Assembly (NCBI GenBank): GCA_046541515.1
Contig: JBKHDD010000176.1
Location: 1-10,407, forward strand
Origin: CAYFVR01 sp046541515
GTDB taxonomy: Bacteria; Desulfobacterota; Desulfobacteria; Desulfobacterales; Desulfococcaceae
Reading direction: 5' to 3'
DNA length: 10,407 bases
Under the pieces are notes generated by a model. That model worked only from the letters and a program-made list of their open reading frames with translations. It was not told the origin of the DNA and searched no databases. Positions 6,062 through 10,407 of this stretch are shown here, piece by piece. The position numbers were made by a program, and so were the translations under genes. Within the stretch, counting starts at the first letter, position 1; every line of letters begins with the position of its first letter.

Positions 6062-9000
6062 TTATTCCTCCAGAATCTCGATCAGCACCACGTCGGTCCG
6101 CGCCGCGCCGTCGCCGTCGGTGACCTCGAGGGTGATCTGGTGATTGCCCACGGCAAAGTCCGCGGCGTCCCGGGCGAAGTCCAGCGGGTCCTCCCCGGGG
6201 ATCAACCGGAGTTGGCCGGCCGCGTCGGAGGTCCATTTGATTTCCAGCGCATCCAGCGGGTCTTCGGCGTCTTCGGCCACGCCCCGGAAGCGGATCTCGT
6301 CCACCCCGGCCACGAACTGGTCGCCGGGCATGGGCGTGGTGATGATCGCCTCGGGCAGGCGGTTGATGATGACGCTCACCTCCGCCGTGTCGGTGTCTCC
6401 GGCGGAATCGATCACCTCCAGGGTCACAATCCACGAACCGGCGGTCAGCCGTTCGGTCTGGAAGCGGCGGCCGGCGCCCAGGAAGATTTCCTCGCCGGTG
6501 TTTTCGGAAACGGCGGTCCAGGTCAGCCGGCCCTCGGACAATTCCCCGTCCTCCTCGTCCAAACCGGCGCCGGCAAACTCCACCGGCTCGTTTTCGTTGA
6601 AAGTGCGGGAGGCCTCGCCGCCCGAGGGCGGCGGGCTGGTGATGGATGCCACGGGCTCCGCGTTGCCGATGAAGATCACGATGTCGTCGGTGCCGACGCC
6701 CCCCTCGGCGTCTTCGGCCAGCAGGGTGACCAAGTGACGGCCTCGGCTCAACGTATTCAGGGTCAGGGTCGCCCCGTCGCCCAGCTCCCCGTCGATGCTC
6801 GACGTCCAGGAAAGACTGTCCCCGGGAAGCGCGCCCTCCTCGGGATCCTTGCCCCGTCCGGTCAGCACCACGAAGTTGTTTTCGTCGAAGCGGCTGCCGG
6901 TTTCGGGGTTGGCGATCTCCGCCTCCGGCGGCAGATTGCCCACGATGATGGCGATTTCGGCGGTGGAAGACAACTCCTGGGAATCCGATGCGGTCAGGGT
7001 GATTCGATGGCGGCCTTCGGACAGGCGGACCAGCCCGGCGCCCAGGGTGGGCACCGTGATGGTCTGGCCCGTGCCCAGGTCGCCGTCGATGGAGGAGCGC
7101 CAGACCAGGGACTCGCCGGTCAGGGAGCCGTCTTCGGGATCTTCGGCCAATCCGCTGAAAACCACGGTGTTGCCCAGATCGAATTGGGTCTCGGTGGCGG
7201 GCGCGGAGATGGTTGCCGAAGGCGGCTGGTTGCCCACGAACAGGCTCACCGTGTCCACGCCGGAGACGCCCCGGCCGTCGGTGGCGGTGAGGGTGACGAC
7301 GTAGGCGCCTTTGGGCAGGTCGTTCACGGTCAGGGTTTCTCCCGTGCCCAATTCTCCCGTATCGCCGGCCCGGGCCCAGGTCCAGACCAGCGACGGCCCG
7401 CCGAGCCGGGTGCCGCCCTGGTCGGCCGCCGTCCCCCGGAACTCGATGGAGGCGTTGGATGGAAACGTCCCCCCGTCGGCGGGGGACTGGATGTCCACCG
7501 TCGGCGGCGCGGCGGCGGAAATGGTCAGGGGAATGGCGATGCTGGCGGTGGCCCCTTCGGTGTCCTCCGCCGTAAGCGTGATGTTATGACGCCCCGGCCG
7601 CAGTTCGTTGGTGGTGACCGGCGATCCGGTTCCGAAGGGGCCGTTGATGTTGGACGTCCATTTCAGGGAGTCCCCGATCAGAACGCCGTCCTCGGCGTCC
7701 CTGGCGAGGCCTTCGAAGGTGAGAAAATCCCCGGAACCAAAGGTGGTATTCGGCGCGGGTTGGGTGATTTCCACCTGGGGCGGGGCGTTGCCCACCGAAA
7801 TGGCGAGGGTGTCGGTGTCCACCAGCCCTTCCAGGTCGGTCCCGGTCACGGTGATGTTGCGGACGCCGGCGGTGAGAAAGCGGGCGGTGATTTCCGCGCC
7901 GAAGCCCAGGGCCCCGTCCACGTCCGAGGCCCAGGCGATGTCGGCGTCGGGCAGAAGCCCGGTCTCCACGTCGCTGGCCAGGGCTTCGAAAAAGATGATT
8001 TCTCCGATCTCAAACCGGCCGGTTTCCTCCCGGTCCGGCCGCAGAATTTCCACTTCCGGCGGCGCGTTGCCCACCAGGATTTCCACGGTGGCCTCTCCCG
8101 CGGCGCCTTCCACGTCCTCGGCCCGGAGCGTCACCACATGGCGGCCGGGCCGCAACGCCACGGTGGTCAACACGTTGCCGGAGCCCAGCGGGCCGTCCCG
8201 GTCCGAAATCCAGTTGAGGGCCTGGCCGGGCAGCACGCCGTCTTCCAGGTCTTCCGCCTCGCCCTCGAAGCTTAAAAACGCGCCTTCGGGCACCGCGGTG
8301 CCGTTGAGCGGATTGCGGATGCGGACCACCGGCGGCGTGTTCCCCAAGGAAATGTCGATGGTGTCCTCGGCGGTGGCCCCTTCGGCGTCGGTGGCCGTCA
8401 GGGTGATGGTGTGGCTGCCTTCGGACAGGGTGTCCACGGTGATCATGACCCCGGTCCCCAGCAAGCCGTCCCGGTTGGACACCCATTGGAGGGCGTCTCC
8501 GGTCAAGCGGCCTTCGGTTTCCCCTTCGCCTTCGCCCCGAAAGACCACGGTTTCGCCCGGGTCCAGAATCGCGCCGGAGGCCGGACTTTGAATGGAAACC
8601 CGGGGAAAGTCCTCTCCCACCTGGATGGTCACGGCTTGGCTGGTTTCGGCGCCGTCGGAATCGGTAACCGTCAGCGTGATCCGGTGGGCGCCGGACAGGC
8701 CGCCAGCGGTGAGGCTGGCGCCGGTTCCCAAGGCGCCTTCCCGGTCGGAAGTCCAGACATAGGCGTCGTCGGGAAGCGGTCCGTCTTCCGGGTCCACGGC
8801 TTCCGCGTCCAACAGCACGGGGGAGTCGGCCGGCAGCCGGGCGCCGTCCGCCGGAGAGCGCAACGTGATTTCGGGCGCGGCGTTGCCAACCGTAATGCGG
8901 ATGGACCGGGTGTCGGCATGGCCGTCGCTGTCGGTGACGGTGAGGGTCAGGATATGCTCTCCCACGCTGGCGCCGTCAAAGGCGAGGGAGGCGCCGGCGC

Positions 9001-9304
9001 CGATTTGGCCGTCCAGGCTGGAGGTCCAGACCATGGATGCGCCGGAAAGCGCCCCGTCGGCGGAATCCATGCCGGACCCGCTCAAGGGAATGGATTCCCC
9101 TTCGTTGAAGCGGCGGCCGTCGGCCGGGGTGAGGATGGTCGCCTCCGGGATGGGGCTGACGCCCCCGGGCGGGGCGGACCCGCCGCCCCCGCAGCCCAGC
9201 GGGGTCCCAAGGGCAAGAAGAAGCGCCAGAAGCCGGAAAACGACCCGGCGCCGAGGCGGGAAGAAAGGAGAAAACGAACGCGAAAGGATGGAATGGCGCG
9301 ACAT
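6062..9304 (-). CDS. Large lipoprotein with eleven Ig/PKD/cadherin-like repeats
   Basis: 1080 residues. Basic RRR (18-20), a hydrophobic core and TPLGC (34-38) predict a lipoprotein signal peptide with lipidation at Cys38. The lipobox is not fully canonical, with Pro and Leu at -3 and -2. A short Gly/Pro linker leads to eleven tandem repeats of 90-100 residues from 53 to the end. The shared pattern is P-x-[VI]-x-I-x-x-P near the start, a D-x-E-D-G turn, then W-x-S-x-x-D-G-x-L-G-x-G, and G-x-H-x-I-T-L-x-x-x-D-x-x-G near the end, with VGNxPP as linker. This is the beta-sandwich signature of PKD, cadherin-like and bacterial Ig domains. There is no catalytic domain and no C-terminal anchor, so I predict a long rod projecting from the outer membrane. 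It starts 18 bases after flgN and stops three bases before flgK, with GGGAG about eleven bases before the ATG. Adhesion, sheath or flagellar accessory roles are possible; nothing in the sequence decides between them. Confidence 0.88.
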   Translation of the reverse strand: MSRHSILSRSFSPFFPPRRRVVFRLLALLLALGTPLGCGGGGSAPPGGVSPIPEATILTPADGRRFNEGESIPLSGSGMDSADGALSGASMVWTSSLDGQIGAGASLAFDGASVGEHILTLTVTDSDGHADTRSIRITVGNAAPEITLRSPADGARLPADSPVLLDAEAVDPEDGPLPDDAYVWTSDREGALGTGASLTAGGLSGAHRITLTVTDSDGAETSQAVTIQVGEDFPRVSIQSPASGAILDPGETVVFRGEGEGETEGRLTGDALQWVSNRDGLLGTGVMITVDTLSEGSHTITLTATDAEGATAEDTIDISLGNTPPVVRIRNPLNGTAVPEGAFLSFEGEAEDLEDGVLPGQALNWISDRDGPLGSGNVLTTVALRPGRHVVTLRAEDVEGAAGEATVEILVGNAPPEVEILRPDREETGRFEIGEIIFFEALASDVETGLLPDADIAWASDVDGALGFGAEITARFLTAGVRNITVTGTDLEGLVDTDTLAISVGNAPPQVEITQPAPNTTFGSGDFLTFEGLARDAEDGVLIGDSLKWTSNINGPFGTGSPVTTNELRPGRHNITLTAEDTEGATASIAIPLTISAAAPPTVDIQSPADGGTFPSNASIEFRGTAADQGGTRLGGPSLVWTWARAGDTGELGTGETLTVNDLPKGAYVVTLTATDGRGVSGVDTVSLFVGNQPPSATISAPATETQFDLGNTVVFSGLAEDPEDGSLTGESLVWRSSIDGDLGTGQTITVPTLGAGLVRLSEGRHRITLTASDSQELSSTAEIAIIVGNLPPEAEIANPETGSRFDENNFVVLTGRGKDPEEGALPGDSLSWTSSIDGELGDGATLTLNTLSRGRHLVTLLAEDAEGGVGTDDIVIFIGNAEPVASITSPPPSGGEASRTFNENEPVEFAGAGLDEEDGELSEGRLTWTAVSENTGEEIFLGAGRRFQTERLTAGSWIVTLEVIDSAGDTDTAEVSVIINRLPEAIITTPMPGDQFVAGVDEIRFRGVAEDAEDPLDALEIKWTSDAAGQLRLIPGEDPLDFARDAADFAVGNHQITLEVTDGDGAARTDVVLIEILEE
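6065..9148 (-). repeat. Eleven tandem protein repeats of about 93 residues
   Basis: Repeat boundaries in the protein are about 53-143, 144-233, 234-324, 325-415, 416-508, 509-600, 601-694, 695-792, 793-883, 884-983 and 984-1080. Repeats 1-4 and 9 are 90-91 residues. Repeats 8, 10 and 11 carry insertions of 6-9 residues; repeat 8 has GAGLVRLSEG before its last strand. Repeat 7 has WTWARAGDTGELG in place of the usual W-x-S-x-x-D-G-x-L-G. The copies are well diverged, so this is not a recent expansion. Confidence 0.85.
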
Positions 9305-9322
9305 GGAAACGGTTTCTCCCGT

Positions 9323-9805
9323 TCAGACGGTTTTGGACAGCGTTCCCGATTGCGAAGCGGGTCCCGCAGCCGGACGAACCGCGCCGGTGGGGCCGTAGAC
9401 CTGATGGGGTTCGGAACGACCTTCGAGAAGAGACGCGGCGGCGCCGAAAAGGTCCCGGGCGGCGGCCAGCAAGGCCGCGTTGCGCCGGTTGGCCCGGTGG
9501 ATTTCCGAGAGGCGGCGGGCCAGGTTTTCCCCGGCGGCCAGCAGCCGCTTTCGGAGCCGGTCGGGCGCGTTCCGGGCCACCTCGGACAGCGGGGCGTCCG
9601 GTCCGGTCAGGGCGATCCGCTCCCCTTCGGTTTCGGCCAAGGCTTCCCGGGCGGCGTCCTTTTCTTCGGCGATCCGCGCCAGCGCGGCCGTGTCGGCGGA
9701 GCCGATGGCCGCCCGTTCCCGTTTCAGCAGGGCGGCCAGCCGGTCGCAATGGCCGGACGCCGTCTCCAGCACCGTCAACAATCGTTCCAAACGCGATGGG
9801 TTCAT
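9323..9805 (-). CDS. flgN: Flagellar export chaperone FlgN
   Basis: FlgN is a cytoplasmic chaperone that binds the C-terminal ends of FlgK and FlgL, keeps them unfolded and docks them at the export gate. The 160 residues are almost wholly helical with a long coiled coil: RLERLLTVLETASGHCDRLA at 5-24, then acidic/basic heptads through about 127, including AALARIAEEKDAAREALAE and RLRKRLLAAGENLARRLSEI. The C-terminal tail, VYGPTG at 136-141 then a disordered Ala/Pro/Ser stretch, matches the usual end of FlgN-family proteins. Size is close to the family norm of about 140-160. The ATG at 9803-9805 overlaps the flgM TGA (9802-9804) as ATGA, so the two are translationally coupled. Sequence identity in this family is low, so position between flgM and flgK supports the call. 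Confidence 0.9.
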   Translation of the reverse strand: MNPSRLERLLTVLETASGHCDRLAALLKRERAAIGSADTAALARIAEEKDAAREALAETEGERIALTGPDAPLSEVARNAPDRLRKRLLAAGENLARRLSEIHRANRRNAALLAAARDLFGAAASLLEGRSEPHQVYGPTGAVRPAAGPASQSGTLSKTV

Positions 9806-10110
9806 TCGTCCAGTTCGTCCATCAGGGATTCGGCCAGCATCCGAAGGGCGACCCGTTCGCCGTCCACCCGGAAATTTCCGGCGGCGATCCGGTTCCGGAT
9901 CTCGTGGACCCGGTCGCTTCGGATTTCGGGCTGGTCGGCGGCGATCCGCCGGGCTTCCTGAAACCGTTGGGCCCGGGGGGAGAGTTCCACCCGGTCGCCG
10001 CCGGTTTCCGCCGAGCGGGCGGCGCCGTCTTCGGCGCCTCGCCGCGGGTTGGCAATGTTCCGCACATAGGGGTTGGCCCCCGGGAACGGCTTTTTTCCGT
10101 GAATTTCCAT
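9802..10110 (-). CDS. flgM: Negative regulator of flagellin synthesis FlgM (anti-sigma-28 factor)
   Basis: FlgM binds sigma-28 and blocks late flagellar transcription until it is exported through the finished hook. The 102 residues match the usual length. The N-terminal third is Gly/Arg-rich and looks disordered, as expected for an exported FlgM. The conserved core begins at DRVELSPRAQRFQEARRIA (39-57). The sigma-binding helices follow: RVHEIRNRIAAGNFRVDG (67-84) and then VALRMLAESLMDELDE to the end. The ATG at 10108-10110 has a good GGAGG (complement of 10119-10123) eight bases upstream. The gene is first in the operon, about 66 bases downstream of a sigma-28 promoter, so it is under control of the factor it inhibits. 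Assignment is secure. Confidence 0.95.
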   Translation of the reverse strand: MEIHGKKPFPGANPYVRNIANPRRGAEDGAARSAETGGDRVELSPRAQRFQEARRIAADQPEIRSDRVHEIRNRIAAGNFRVDGERVALRMLAESLMDELDE

Positions 10111-10176
10111 TCGCTTCGCCTCCGGTCGCGTTCGTGGATCAACGGGTTCCTCGCGTGGACACCTTTCGCAACCTCA

Positions 10177-10203
10177 GTATCGGCGGGAGGCGGAAAAACT
10201 TGA
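10177..10203 (-). promoter_or_regulatory. Sigma-28 (FliA) promoter driving the flgM operon
   Basis: The minus strand reads TCAAGTTT at 10203-10196, eleven bases, then GCCGATAC at 10184-10177. The known sigma-28 consensus is TAAAGTTT-N11-GCCGATAA, so 14 of 16 positions match and spacing is exact. The match, orientation and location about 66 bases before the flgM ATG make this a strong call. No other promoter is seen in the tightly packed genes downstream, so it probably drives all seven. Confidence 0.9.
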
Positions 10204-10240
10204 GCATTTTTTTGTGGCGATTTCGGGAATCCCGCGACGA

Positions 10241-10317
10241 AGGGTACCCGCAAGGGGTACCCCTACGCCGGATTTCTACGGGCGCGGAATTGTAGGGGCG
10301 CCCCTTGCGGGCGCCCT
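10241..10317. repeat. Inverted pair of REP-like palindromes
   Basis: The 26-base arm at 10241-10266 matches the reverse complement of 10292-10317 at 22 of 26 positions, with 25 bases between. Each arm holds two small palindromes around a CGCAAG/CTTGCG core: GGGTACCC and GGGGTACCCC on the left, GGGGCGCCCC and GGGCGCCC on the right. The four mismatches are all TA against CG in the palindrome centres. Such GTAGGGGCGCCCC-type elements are common between genes in many bacteria. The nearest gene is flgM, with its promoter just to the left. Confidence 0.75.
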
Positions 10318-10364
10318 CTTGTTTTTTGACGGATTCCGATAAATTGGAGCGCCGGGTTTATCCG

Positions 10365-10407
10365 CTGCGGGCAGGCACGGTGTCGCTACGCCGCAGGCGG
10401 GCACGGT
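10365..10407. repeat. Short direct and inverted repeats, cut by the right window edge
   Basis: GGCAGGCACGGT at 10370-10381 recurs with one change as GGCGGGCACGGT at 10396-10407, a period of 26 bases. CTGCGG at 10365-10370 also pairs with CCGCAG at 10391-10396. This looks like the beginning of a tandem or palindromic intergenic repeat that continues to the right. No gene is visible in 10318-10407. Confidence 0.5.

Noticed and set aside
3587..8275. Very long open frame on the plus strand (over 1500 codons) antisense to flgL, flgK and the repeat protein
   Set aside because: The opposite strand encodes clearly recognisable proteins. The antisense frame is low-complexity Gly/Arg/Pro/Val-rich sequence with no motifs, a known side effect of GC-rich codon use.
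10296..10326. GGGCGCC hairpin followed by a T-rich run on the plus strand, resembling an intrinsic terminator
   Set aside because: No plus-strand gene ends here. The stem is part of the REP-like repeat, so the T-run is probably coincidental.
1..10407. CRISPR array, tRNA, rRNA or transposase gene
   Set aside because: No regularly spaced direct repeats with unique spacers, cloverleaf-like gene or transposase motif was seen on either strand. The only regular repeats are the protein repeats of the large lipoprotein and the short intergenic palindromes.

Overview
The window is GC-rich DNA holding a late flagellar operon, read entirely on the minus strand (right to left). The cell is Gram-negative: two products have lipoprotein signal peptides, and FlgM, FlgN, FlgK and FlgL are all present. 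The sigma-28 promoter and the flgM-flgN-...-flgK-flgL order resemble Deltaproteobacteria-type or related deep-branching Gram-negative lineages. Phylum is an inference; no rRNA or other marker is present.

Layout from right to left. 10204-10407 is non-coding and carries palindromic repeats. A near-consensus sigma-28 (FliA-type) promoter lies at 10177-10203. It is followed by flgM (anti-sigma-28 factor), flgN (chaperone for the hook-junction proteins), a 1080-residue lipoprotein made of eleven Ig/PKD/cadherin-like repeats, flgK, flgL, a 261-residue lipoprotein of unknown function, and an 863-residue membrane-anchored protein. That last protein has a degenerate nucleotide-cyclase domain, a CCHC zinc knuckle, a TPR region, a coiled coil and two C-terminal membrane helices. 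The seven genes are separated by -4, 18, 3, 9, -4 and 5 bases, so they almost certainly form one operon. A weak candidate terminator follows the last stop codon. Then come about 316 non-coding bases with a strong nested inverted repeat (255-326), and the first codons of another minus-strand gene that runs off the left edge.

How the genes fit together. The four flagellar genes are the standard late checkpoint module. FlgM holds sigma-28 until the hook is complete, and FlgN delivers FlgK and FlgL to the hook tip, where they form the hook-filament junction. FlgM is itself expressed from a sigma-28 promoter, which gives a feedback loop. The unusual part is three extra genes built into the same transcript: two predicted envelope lipoproteins and one membrane-tethered signalling or scaffold protein. 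Their timing should match filament assembly, suggesting an undescribed envelope accessory of the flagellum or a motility-coupled surface structure. That role is inferred from context only.
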